DNA from: Oscarella lobularis
Lineage: Eukaryota > Porifera > Homoscleromorpha > Homosclerophorida > Oscarellidae
Direction: 5' to 3'
Assembly: GCF_947507565.1 (NCBI RefSeq)
Contig: NC_089183.1
Span: forward strand, 248,001-312,000
DNA: 64,000 nt
Under the pieces are notes generated by a model that saw only the letters and a program-made list of their open reading frames with translations, did not search any database and was not told the origin of the DNA. Positions 1 to 10,468 of this stretch are shown here, one piece after another. The translations under genes and the position numbers were made by a program. Every line of letters begins with the position of its first letter. Position 1 is the first letter of the stretch.

Positions 1-332
1 TTTGATTATTAAAAAGATCTAAGCTCTGCTCTATATTAAAATTCAATTTAGAGATCAGAGGGAAACTAAACCTAAAATCCAGTCACGTTCAGTGCAAAAG
101 GTCACTCTAAACTTCCGGTGGAAGTATGAGAGAAAGACTCGGTGGAAAAAGACGGAGCCGTTGGTGCAACTAAACGTCCTCTACTCGTTGAATCATCACG
201 ATAACCGGCTCTCGCTTACGTTATTCAGAGGTCATGCACTTTTGAACTTGAGAGGTTATCCTAACTAAGACTTCCGTTACTAGATACGTACATCCGTCTT
301 CAATTAATTAAAATTTTAAAAGTGCGCCTGTA

Positions 333-350
333 CTCTCTCTCTCTCTCTCT
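333..350. repeat. CT dinucleotide microsatellite
   Basis: An uninterrupted run of CT repeats. The rest of 1-367 is AT-rich; on the minus strand it may hold another exon of the gene at 368-789, but I could not fix its edges. Confidence 0.8.
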
Positions 351-367
351 GCGATTCGACGACTCAC

Positions 368-789
368 CGAAATTTCCAAGACTGTTTTCTGTTGTGTCGA
401 CGAGAAGTTCGAGCGATCGGACGTTTTCGAGTTTGTCCATGCCCGCTATTGCTCTCTAGTCGACGTTTGATGGGTGTATAGCGTGCGCTCGGGGTCGTAT
501 TGAGGCTTACGAGTCGCGTTGGAGATAGATATTCTGTCATCGCTTTCGCATCGTTTTCGTCTTTCGAAAACGGTTCCGGATTATCTTCGTTATTGAATCG
601 AACGCCCATGACCGATTTTGGTCGTTCGGGCGACGCTTGGGTTGCGTTGGGAAGGCTCATGGGAGCTGGGATTCCGAAAGGAGCCCCGGTCAATTTTTTT
701 GAAACTTGATGATAGAATAAGAAACCTTCACGTCGAACGTACTCGATTTTCGCCCGCTGCACGCGCCATTCGATGAAGAAGATCAACAA
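368..789 (-). CDS. 5' exon region of an unidentified gene, continuing off the left edge
   Basis: I do not recognise this protein. The minus frame is open from about 789 to a splice donor (GTGAGT) read at 367-362, and the frame only stops inside that presumed intron, so the gene should continue toward position 1 and beyond. The likely start is the ATG at 660-658 (MSLPNATQASPERPK), although the frame is open further upstream. The translation is rich in Ser, Pro, Arg and Lys, with SPT and TPS sites and a basic end, as in disordered, phosphorylated nuclear proteins. That is an impression only, since no domain is visible. It lies head to head with the plus-strand gene at 1410, about 600 bp away, so the two could share a promoter region. 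Confidence 0.35.
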
Positions 790-1296
790 AACATTGCAGT
801 TAGTGGGAAAATGCGTGCGCTAATACTGACGTAGTAAACACGTCGTGTCAAAGCAAATTTCGGTGAATATTCAATATCCTATAGCTTTATTAATTCTTTG
901 ACGTAAACGAAAAGCAATATCAAATCTGCCGTAACTCACTTGCAGATTCAATCCCAGGAGAATGGCACGGTAAATGCCGCTTAAAATGCGTTCGCAGCTG
1001 CAGATGACGCTAGCGTAGAAAGTGGAGGTGGTTGGCGCCCACCTTTTCCCGCAGTCCGTGTTCAAAATTTGGGTGTGGTGAGGTCATCGCGCGAGGAAAT
1101 TGCGTCATGCACGTGGGCAATTAAACGAACCGCACGTGCGCGTCCAGATCGTACCAGTTTCAGTGTACTTTCACTTGCTACAAGCATGTTTCTAGCAGGC
1201 ATTCTAAACGCATTAGAACCACGAATATATCGATGCTGGAACTAAGCGCAAAGGCGTTATTTAGGGATTCACGGGCCAACGTCATTCAATTAGAAC
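790..1296. other. Intergenic region between divergent genes
   Basis: No convincing gene on either strand. Short open frames here have no conserved features. It presumably carries 5' UTR and promoter sequence for both flanking genes. Confidence 0.4.
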
Positions 1297-1358
1297 TGAC
1301 GTCAATTCCTACGTCATACGAACCCGAACCGCCCCACCTGCCCGCCCCTATTTATAAG
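1297..1358 (+). promoter_or_regulatory. CRE and TATA-type core promoter
   Basis: A perfect palindromic CRE (TGACGTCA) sits at 1297-1304 and a CRE-like half site (TACGTCAT) at 1310-1317. A GC-rich stretch follows, then a TATA-like TATTTATAAG at 1349-1358. The ATG at 1410 lies about 50 bp downstream, so transcription should start near 1380. This arrangement is typical of cAMP- or stress-inducible promoters bound by CREB/ATF factors. The regulation is inferred from motifs only. Confidence 0.55.
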
Positions 1359-1409
1359 CCCCGCTGACTAATCCGACGTTATCACATCAATCGCGTTCGT
1401 CGAAGCGAA

Positions 1410-1694
1410 ATGGAGTCTCTCGTCGTCTTCCAAAAGAGCAATCGACGCGGACGCCGCGGCGCGTGCGTCGACGTCGGCTGCCGAATCGATCCCATGGACG
1501 TTATCGCGGGTCAACTACTCGGTCTCAATTTCTCGCCGCCCGACGCGACTACTCCGTTCAAGAATCCGGCCTTGTCGACGGAGAATTGCCTCTACCCCGG
1601 CTTCTGCCACATTCACGCGACGTCGCGAAAGCCGACGATACAGCAGCAGGCGCGAGTCGTGCTCTCGAATTTCGCCACCGAAGGCGTTCAGTGA
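1410..1694 (+). CDS. Small unidentified protein (94 aa) behind a TATA/CRE promoter
   Basis: I do not recognise this single-exon reading frame. Support for it is positional: it is the first ATG after a clear TATA box and CREs, and it is followed by an unremarkable 3' region with AATAAA at 2211-2216. The protein starts MESLVVFQKSNRRGRRG, has a basic N-terminus, four cysteines (two in the N-terminal third, two near residue 63) and no membrane segment. A second, overlapping plus frame (1463-1879) is open for longer but has no independent start context, so I treat it as a shadow. A small inducible gene of immediate-early type is a reasonable guess but not shown. Confidence 0.4.
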   Translation: MESLVVFQKSNRRGRRGACVDVGCRIDPMDVIAGQLLGLNFSPPDATTPFKNPALSTENCLYPGFCHIHATSRKPTIQQQARVVLSNFATEGVQ

Positions 1695-2210
1695 AGAAAA
1701 GCGAAAAGAAGCGAACTGTTCTAAGATTACGAGAGTATTCTGGGAGGGGAAACGAGTCGTGGCAAAGGAGAGGCGATAATCTTTCGCTTTCTACTTCGAC
1801 TTCGGCGTTTCCTCGGCGCCCACGCGCGAGGGCGCGGCGCAACGTTTTCAATGCGCGCGTTCGGGATTGTTCTTTGTAGCTTATTAGCGCGCCGTTGTAC
1901 TGTATGGCGCGATTGTATCTATATTCGAACAAGAACCGTGTTGTGCTCTATACGAGTATTGTGTCGCTTTCGCAGTATTTGCGTAGGTGTGTTATCTGTC
2001 TCCACGAACGCCGAACGAGGCGGACACGCGACTGCAATCCCCCGCAAATTCTTTCATCCCGACTCACTCACGATCACCGGCCTTATGACTCTGATTTCAT
2101 TCATCGCTCGACTCCGACTACGCAATTCGCCCGCAAGAATGACATACGTCGCAAGGGTTTATTCATCCACTCCTCCCCCCCCGCTCCCCAAACAGGACTC
2201 ATAAATTCAT

Positions 2211-2216
2211 AATAAA
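2211..2216 (+). terminator. Poly(A) signal of the small plus-strand gene
   Basis: AATAAA, 517 bp after the stop at 1694 and only about 10 bp before the stop codon of the convergent cysteinyl-tRNA synthetase gene. The minus-strand gene has its own candidate AATAAA at 2162-2157, so the two 3' ends probably overlap. No further gene is visible in 1695-2226. Confidence 0.6.
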
Positions 2217-2226
2217 GGATCCGCAC

Positions 2227-5200
2227 CTACGTACTTGCATTCACGTACTCGGCGTACAGTTTCTCCTGCTGCTGGTACATTTTTCGCATCTTTTTTCGCC
2301 GACCCTCGCCGATTTTCGTGCCGTCCGCGTCGTGGGTAGGTATTCCCTGAAAGGGAGAACGAGAACTTACACTTGGCGCGCACGTGTACGCAAAGGCCCC
2401 TCCCACGTTTCCCGCCAAACCAGAAACGGCTGGTTGGCCCACCCTAATCGGATCCCAAGGAACCCACATTTCCTCGCCGCACCTGTTCATCGAACTGAGA
2501 AAACTTGCCCGCTTCGCGACGAAAGAGTTCCGACGGCGGTATCTGCTTTTGTTGTTCTTTCGCTGCCTACACAAGAACAGAGATAAGCCCCGCCCGCCCA
2601 CACACACGTGCACACGTGTTAACCTGTTTCTCCGCTTGCAATCGCTTCGCTTCTTCTTTTGCCTTTCGCTTCGCTTCGGCCTCCTAGTCCGACTGTAAAA
2701 AATCGTTTTCCTGCTTCTATCTAATCTGCTTACCTCGCGATTCCGCTTCCGTTCTGCTAAGAGTATCTCCTTATCGACGAATTTGATCGCTGTCGGTTGA
2801 CCTTTTTGGAAATCGAAACGTCACGCCTCCGCATTTCCTAGGGCGCCACGTGATTGTACTCTACCTTCGATGTCCTCCAATCTAACGCCTAATTCCGGTA
2901 GTGCGTCATCTCGCAGTGCATCGCAGACGTCAAGAATTTCCCTGACTAGACAAAACGCGTCATCTGTGCACCCTCTCGTACGCATTTTGCAACGCGCCTT
3001 TTTCCTTGCGTGCAACGACGCGTACGTCATCCCTGAAGCGCGCTAGCGCGCCGACAAACGGCCCCGCAACGGCTTCCACCTACGCGACGATGTCATAACA
3101 TAATTCCCCAGGGCCTATTATGAGAGAAACTAACCCCAGCGGATAGCTCGCCCGCAGAAGAAAGCGGGAATCCGATAGTGCAGTCATCCGGGATAGCACC
3201 AAATACCTTGAAGCCGCAAAGAAGTCACTACACAATATTGAAGAAACCGCTAATACCATATCTACCTTTAGCATGTTTGTCAAATAGACCGCCACGCTTT
3301 TGATGAGGCTTAGATTGAAGTCGCGGCTCGACTGGCGGCACATTGATATGTAAATATTCGCTTCTTTGACCAGATCGCGCATGTGGTTCAACGCCGATGC
3401 CGTATCGATCGAATCTGCGCGCGCATTTACATGCAAACAGGCGCGCTAGACAACAAAGGGACGTCTAGCGTCGCCCCCACCGCCGCTTACCGCACAGAGC
3501 CACGTGTATTGATGATTTCTTCAGGAGGAATCTGAGAGAACACGGAAGTATCCCGGCATCATTATACTGAATAAAAAACCGATATAATGCACTTACTTTG
3601 CGTTGAGCTCTTTCTCAAGGGGCCCCCACTTGGCAAAGGCCTCATTCTCAATTCCCTGATTTCTCAGCAAATCTTTCGCCGTCAAAAAAAATTCCTAACA
3701 ACCCGTGAGACCAAAAAATTCGATTATTTTAATTTAAAATTCCTAACTAACATTGAATAATTTTTCCGTTTGTTCCGCTTCCTGCATCGTATTGGCGCTA
3801 TAGTCCAACGTAGCATTCCACGCGTGTAACAAAAAGGCAAAACGCAATTGGCGAGACGTGTAACGTTTCAGGGCTTCCTAAACTCAAATTAAATAAATCT
3901 ATGAGGGTTAGAGTACAACTAACTTTAATTGTTATGAAATTTTTAAGCGATTTTGACATTTTGCAACCTTCGATGGTCAGGTGACCGGAATGTAAAAAAT
4001 AGCTCACCCATTGGTTGTGCCCATAGCGAGCCTAGTTTATATAAAACTATTAGATTTCGCGACAAATATAAATAGGGAATTAATTTGTGGACCTCGGCCT
4101 GAGCTATCTCGTTATCGTGATGTGGAAATTTCAAATCGACGCCCCCAGTGTGAATATCAACTTTAGAACCCAGTATATCGCTAAGGAAACGTCTCGCCGA
4201 AACGTAGAATATCCCTAAGGCTCTTACCAGCACATTACGGAACACTCTATATGCCATCCCGGTCTTCCCTAATATTAATTAGTATTTTATTATTGTTTAT
4301 TGGCGCGTGGAGTCGTTACTTTTCCCCAGGGTGAGTCCCATTCCGGTTCACCTGGTTTGGACGCTTTCCACAGAGCGAAATCCTTCTCGTTTCTCTTCTC
4401 CTTCAGTCGCTCATCTGAAACGCTGAGTTCCCCTAGGAAGTATACCAATTAAATTATTTATTAGGACTCGAAATATTTACCTTCGCCTTCGGCCAAAGCG
4501 TCCAAATTTCCCACCGCTTCGGGAACCAATTTCGCGTAGGAATGATCCGGACTAGCGTCGAATTTAGCACAATCAAAATAAACGCTCCCATTAGAAACAT
4601 AGCTAAAAAATAAAAAAAATAAAAAAATATTAGTTATTCAACGAATCTCACCCGTAACCATTATCAATTATTTTCTGGACGTATTCGACAATTTCCGGGA
4701 CGTATTCACTGACTCTCGTGAGCACGTCAGCAGGCAAAACATTGAGCGCCGCCATATCGCGATGAAATTCGCGTTCCCAGCGTTGCGTTAGATCGGAGAA
4801 GATGCTATGGTCGCTCACTCCAGCGCCAAGCTGTAAAACGATCAATCTCAATAAATAGATTGATAGAATGCGTCTGTTTTACTCTGCTGTCGAGCCACGC
4901 TGATATAGGGTCGCTCGCTTTTTGAAGGAGATTCTATAGCGTAGACTCGTCTATATTGAATTGTTTGATGATTTATGTTTCTTACTTTTGTTGCTGCTTC
5001 TGTTTTCTCGCCTTCGGCTTCCTTCAGGGACTCGATTGCTTTATCTACGTCCGCCTGGGAGAGATGGGGAGAGTTTGTGATACGGGATTCGGCGCGCCCT
5101 GATGAATGAAATTAGCGCTCACCTTCGTTTTTCTCATCATTTCTTTCTTGTCCGGGTCGGTCGTCTTTTCGAATTTCGCATCGAAGCGCTTAGGACACGC

Positions 5201-5813
5201 ATCGCCTTATTCGCGAGCTCGATAAAGGAAATACGAGCGAATTACCTCCATCGCAGTGGTCACGTCTTTCATCAAGACGTCAGCGCTCGATAATCCGCTT
5301 TCGTACGTCGAAAACAAGTGATTTCGACGCGCTCTCTGAATAATCTAACATTTTCACGAGCTGGAATTATTGTCCCGTGTCGTTTCGCGCCGTTTTAGCT
5401 CACTTTATCGTCGACGTCCGTTATGTTCATGACGTAGAAGACGTCGTAGTTGAAATAGCCCCCTAGAACGCGTCGTAGTATGTCGAACGTGATGTACGAT
5501 CTACGAATAGGCTTCGAGGTTGTCGATTCGGCGTGCGAAATGGACGGAAAGCCGACCTGGCGTGCCCCATATGGGATGCATCGTAAACGGTCGGACCGCA
5601 GCTGTACCAGCACACTTTTCGGCCTTCGTTCGGCACGAACAGGTCCTTCTTGCGTGTGAGGCTGTTGTGAAGGCAAAGAGCGGGTGCCGCAGTGCCGGAT
5701 GGCGGCGTCCACGGCGGCTGCGATCGCTTCATCGAGACGCGAAGGAGACCATGAATTTTCGAGTTCCCGGACATAGACATCAACAGTGCACGAAAAAAAC
5801 ACACCAAAGACAT
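2227..5813 (-). CDS. CARS1: Cysteinyl-tRNA synthetase, cytosolic type
   Basis: Class I synthetase charging tRNA-Cys in the cytosol. I traced about 23 coding exons by splice sites, most introns being 50-60 bp. The HIGH motif appears as HMGH just before an intron at 5556-5501. KMSKS is present as [11 protein letters not shown] near 3950. Zinc ligands are visible as the Cys in YSCGPT, the Cys in HIECS and the two His of FPHHDNE. The eukaryote-specific C-terminus is present: a charged helix, then IPPSELF, GIPTHD and EKLYAEY before the stop at 2229-2227. From the conserved N-terminus ([11 protein letters not shown] at 5732) the protein is about 721 residues, close to the animal enzyme. In-frame ATGs also lie at 5774, 5780 and 5813, so the start is uncertain. 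The upstream fusion gene on the same strand stops at 5856, very close. Confidence 0.93.
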
Positions 5814-5855
5814 AGAGGAATCCTCTACGCAGTCCTGCTGCGCTCGTTCCGGGTC

Positions 5856-8800
5856 TCAAACGCAAATTCCCGACGGTATCTTGCTCGGAAGCAAGTAGGG
5901 ATACGGCAAAACGAGACCCGCATTCCTTTCCCCAATCTGACACTCGATTTCAATCAGACGATCCTTGAACCGATCCGCGGCCACGGCAACGCGCGCATCA
6001 TTGAACGACTCGACCGAAACCCTTCCCAAACAAACCTAAAAAGAAATCAAAAAAAATCATTAATTAATTAATTAATTAAAATTTTTTCTTACGTCATCCT
6101 TATCGATTTGAGTCAGGGAAAACGCCAGAGCAGCCTGCCCCGATATAGCATCCATATCTCCCAAAGAATTCAACACCAATTTCATATCGACGATTCCCTT
6201 TCGCTCCGGCGGCGGCCGGAACATAGCCATAGGCGCGTTCGGACAAAATCCGTACGCATCCAACTGGCCGCCGCTCAGCGCCGCCTGCTGGCCCGTCGCC
6301 GCGAAAACGATCGCCGTGACGAAGGAGACGAGCTCGTCGACGGTGACGAACGTCGACGGGACGTTGTGCCGTCGCTCGCCTTTCGTCGGATCGTACGGCA
6401 AGCCGACGTCGTGGATTTCGCGCACGAAGGCTTGGATTTCGGCGTCGGCGCGCACTTCGCCGTCGCCCGGGTAATAGGCGGCGACGACGTCGCGAACGAA
6501 GTTGCGGAGCGCGTGCCAGACGAGTAGGGCGTCGTCGCGGTAGAGATAGCCGGGAAGATCGGCGGTGCCGCGCTGGGTGAACGAGTGGGGGACGACGAGA
6601 TGACGAAAGTCGAATTCCTTGTACGCTTCTGTGTAGAGAAAAGTCGCGCGGTGAATTGTCCTCTTCTTCATCCCATAGTCTTACTTTTTAGAAGAGTTTC
6701 GATTCCTTCTTTGCCGATGCCGAGGACTTTTCCCAGGGATGAAGCGAGGCTGGTTTTCGTGACGAGGTTGAGTCCGATCAGCGAGCGAACGTACGGTTCG
6801 AGGAGCTTGTAGATTGGATGAAGGCTTGGGACGTTGCGGTAGAGAGCCATGGCAATGGGCTCGAGAACAAAGTGATTATTCAGCAGACGACTAACGACCT
6901 GATGATACTACAAATACAAAAAGATTATTGAATAAAATAGAAGCATTAATAGGTGTCTCTTACTTGGCTGTCTGCGCATTTGAGCCACATTTTAGCGTAG
7001 AGCCAATCGGTGGCGTTGTCCTGGGGTGTAAAGATCGGATTCAAGCGATTCGGTGTCTGCTTCAGTTGAATCGCTATGGGAACAAAAGCGTCGCCGCCCG
7101 TCTGCCAGAAGAGCCCCATAGCTGGAGTGACATAGCGCTTTCTGAGCGTCGCACTGGAACTGGGAGGAATCCCATCGAGAAGTGGATAATCCACCATATA
7201 AATCCTCCCAGCCTTTAAAAATATATCAAAGCTACAACTACATTTTTTAATTTGACTTACGTTGATTTCATTGGCTAGAGTTGTTGTACTGCCAATCGTC
7301 GCTTTGACGGTGAAATCGTCGACGGGAAATTTAGCCGGCAGTCCGTCGGGACCGACGCGGAAAACGGCCAACGGATGAGCCCCTTGGAGAAACTGACGTC
7401 CGTACTCGCGATCGTTTTGAAAATGCTCGGCTATAACGTCCGCAAAACCAATCTAAAAGATTCCGTAGATACATCGCGTTTGGATCTACCTTGTCTTACT
7501 TTCACGCGAAGCATTTGACGACACTCCTGAAACGATCCCAGCGTCTTCTGCTTGCCTTGATACTGCTCGATAAGCAAGCGACTCATCCCCGTGGAAATCG
7601 GGTTCTCGACGACAAATTTCTGCCTCGGATCGAGCTGCAGAGCCTTGGGAAGAGAATCGTATCCCTTCAAGGCGGCAGAAGCGGGCATTCCGACGTCGCG
7701 TTGCCATGACAAAAGCTGCTGCCAGCGGCACGTTTCGGAAGTGCGAGCCGCTTTCAGTTGCTCATTGTCTTGATTCGCAAGAGAAGCTAAAAGAAAAAAT
7801 AATATTATTTTTTAATTGTAGTTTTAGTTTTTTTTTCTTACCCGTTCCGGAGCTGAGAATGACGTCGTTTTGCACCAATTGCTTGCAAACGAAGTTCGTC
7901 TTGACGCCGTCTTTCGTAACGACGATCTTATCAATGTAGCAGGCGACGTCGCCGCCGGTGAGACTCAATTTCAAAGCAACAGGCTCCCCAACATCTCGAA
8001 CCTTAATCCAGAACTAAAACAAAGGCCCCAAACCTCTCCCTAGCCCACTTACCATACACTGCATCTCCTGATCATACCCACACGCGAGTATAAGAGTCAC
8101 ATCAATAGGCTCTGACCTCTTACTCTCGCCCATAATCGTCACCTGGGCCGTAACCCCCGCCAGACAACCGTCCGGTTTACACCCGTAAATCCCAATACCG
8201 TACGGAGTATCGGCGTCCATCTCGACCCCGTCCGCGTACACAGACGAATCGATGCCCTTTTGAACAATCTCTCTATAGAGCGTGCGACCGGCGTAGCTTC
8301 CGGAAAAAGCCGCCGATCGCATAACGCAAATCGAACGATAATCGAAAACCGATTCGGCTTCATCAGCCAATCGAAGCGACTCCGGTTGATTGTCGTGGCC
8401 GTAGCGGAGTCCTTCGGCGACTTCGGGGTGCAGCGGCTGCGTGACGCGAATGTCGGCGAGATCGAGCCACGGATACGTCGACGCGTCCCACGGAAGCGCC
8501 GGATTGTAGACGTCGTTCGTGTCGTCGAGACGACGATCGCGTATTTGGATTTGGAGGCGATATTCGATGGCGGTTTTTTCGAGCTGTTTGACGAATTCTT
8601 GCTTGAGGTAGTTCGGCGAGCGATCGTCGCCGGGCCGCGGCCCATTGTTCCTATAGGAAAGGTCATTAGGTGTCTATAAAAAACGTATGTAGTAGAATCA
8701 AGTGTCTTTGGACCACTGTTATTCACGGTGAACATACAAAGTAAATTATTGTACCAATGTCTTTAGTGCTGTACGAAATTATGAGGATATATATAATGCT

Positions 8801-9994
8801 TTATATGCTAAGGGCGTGTGGGGGCTTCGCCACCTCAATATCTACGTTTTATTACCATTGTTCCTATAGGAAAGGTCATTAGGTGTCTATACAAAAAACG
8901 TATGTAGAATTAAGTGTCTTTGGACCACTGTTGTTATTCACGGTGAACATACAAAGTAAATTATTGTACCAATGTCTTTAGCGGTGAACATACACGGTAC
9001 ATTCATGCATAGGTGTAATGCTAAGGGCGTGTGGGGCCTCACCTCAAGGACGTATAAGATCTCTATATCTACGTTTCTTACCATGGTTCTGCCTGGTCTG
9101 CTGCGTCTGGGAGCCCGCTTTCTGGGACGTCGTTTCCGGGTACGACTCGATAGCGACAGTGTCGCGTAACGCCGTCATCGCCGCGAAACTTATACGTCAA
9201 CTGAGCGTAGTAGTGAACCTGGGAGAACGACGACGGCGCTCGTCTCATCAACGAAATCAAATTATAGTAGCTAAAAATCAATAATTTAATGAATAGATTA
9301 GCGCCTATAGAACCAACGCACTAGCGCGAATTCTTCTGCAAATACGCCTTGTATTTATCGACGTCGCCGGTCAGCGGACCGGCAACGAAATCATCGAGTG
9401 CCGGCCCATTGAAAAAAACGAGCCCCTCGCCGGAAAAGAAGACCAAATCGAGCGGACCGCCTTCGTCGACGTCGGCGAACTTGAGCGCGACGCCGCGTAT
9501 ATCGAGACACCGATCGTCGAGCGTCGTCGCGTTCGAGTGACGAAGTCGAAGCGGATAGACGCGTCCCGGCGAGAAAAACTCGTGGGTAGGAAATTGCGGT
9601 TCGGCGACGATCGTCGCCGTGCCGACGCCGGCGACGCCGCTCGTGTTCGACGAGCGACGTCCCGTGCGAAGTGACGACTCGAAGAAGAGCGACTTGACGG
9701 CGCTGTGTTTCAACGCCAAGTGCTCTTTATTCGCGACGAACATGGGACAAGGAAGGGGCTAAAAGGGAGAATTTTTGCGAGGGTCAAATATTGTGGGGGG
9801 AAGAGGCGTACTGGAAATTCGTTTTGACGAAGACGTTGGGCTTCTTCGGTGCCGATCATTTTAGAGAGGTAATCGAAGCTCTTGTTTTTCCCTGTGGGAT
9901 ATTTTATTAGGGCTTTGTTTCTCTACTGTTTGTCTCTATCGTATTACGTACAGCTGTTCGTCGGGACGGGGCGTTGAGCGTGAGCTTGGGCCAT
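5856..9994 (-). CDS. Catalase-related allene oxide synthase-lipoxygenase fusion, probable pseudoenzyme
   Basis: Twelve exons (5856-6035, 6093-6628, 6685-6907, 6964-7212, 7261-7452, 7500-7786, 7842-8013, 8053-8650, 9082-9270, 9322-9758, 9812-9891, 9952-9994) total 3186 nt and give about 1061 residues. That matches the coral fusion proteins in length and order: catalase-like domain (about 1-380), PLAT domain (about 385-500), lipoxygenase domain to the C-terminus. Coral homologues make 8R-hydroperoxy fatty acid with the LOX half and convert it to an allene oxide or aldehyde with the heme half. Here the key residues are changed. In the heme half the distal His is Asn79, the distal Asn is Phe149 and the proximal Tyr is Phe365, while Arg361 is kept. 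In the LOX half the first iron His is Arg756, His761 is kept, the next two ligands are Gln938 and Ser942, and the last residue is Val rather than Ile. The fold looks fully maintained, so a non-catalytic role is likely. Confidence 0.88.
8651..9081 (-). repeat. Intron of the fusion gene made of two tandem copies of itself
   Basis: The intron between exons 4 and 5 is 431 bp, against 46-62 bp for most others in this gene. It consists of two near-identical units of about 215 bp (roughly 8641-8860 and 8856-9075). Both carry TTCCTATAGGAA, the stretch GGTCATTAGGTGTCTAT and ATTGTACCAATGTCTTTA. The copy includes the splice acceptor and a donor-like GTAATA, leaving an 8-nt exon-like stub in the middle of the intron. 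Confidence 0.8.
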
Positions 9995-10468
9995 GGTGAT
10001 AGTTGGACAATGCAATCGAAGCGCGGAGTGAGAAGAATCGGGGAGGGCCACGCGACTTTATACCGCGTACGCGATTCGAGGCGCCGGGGGCTCTAAGCGA
10101 GTTTGAGGGGCCCTGTACACGTTTATAGACGGTGGAGATTGTATTTGAGCGAGTTGCGACAAATTTAGGCGATGTGCTGTACGCAATCAATCGGGTTAGC
10201 GGGGAACAAGTGAGAAGTCCTAGCACCCTCTTAAGAAGCTGTGGACGCGGGTTCAAAGGATGCGCTACGAAGAACCGGGCGAAACTGGAGGTTGCTAGGT
10301 GGGTCAAGGCAAAAACTTGGGAAAAAATAATCAGAACTAACTGAATAAGGAGATTAGTACCAAAGGAGCTAATAGAAAGAAAACAACAGGAGGGGGAAAA
10401 CAACTCCAGAGCGAAGGATAGAGTGTCTAAGTTTTTAAAAAAAGAGATACTGAAGCTATTGGGCGAGA
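9995..10468. other. Intergenic region upstream of the fusion gene
   Basis: About 470 bp between the 3' end of PTGR3/ZADH2 and the ATG of the allene oxide synthase-lipoxygenase fusion, both on the minus strand. It must hold the PTGR3 3' UTR and the fusion gene's promoter. I see no clear TATA box and no gene. Confidence 0.5.

Noticed and set aside
1463-1879. Overlapping 138-codon plus frame as a second protein or a programmed frameshift
   Set aside because: It has no slippery site or pseudoknot I can identify and no family signal; composition bias from GC-rich DNA explains the opening.
2332-2698. Plus-strand frames over the cysteinyl-tRNA synthetase 3' exons
   Set aside because: They are antisense shadows of well-supported synthetase exons.
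6640-6690. Frameshift between two lipoxygenase frames
   Set aside because: A 56-bp intron (donor GTAAGAC, acceptor CTACACAG) joins them in frame and restores the family alignment.
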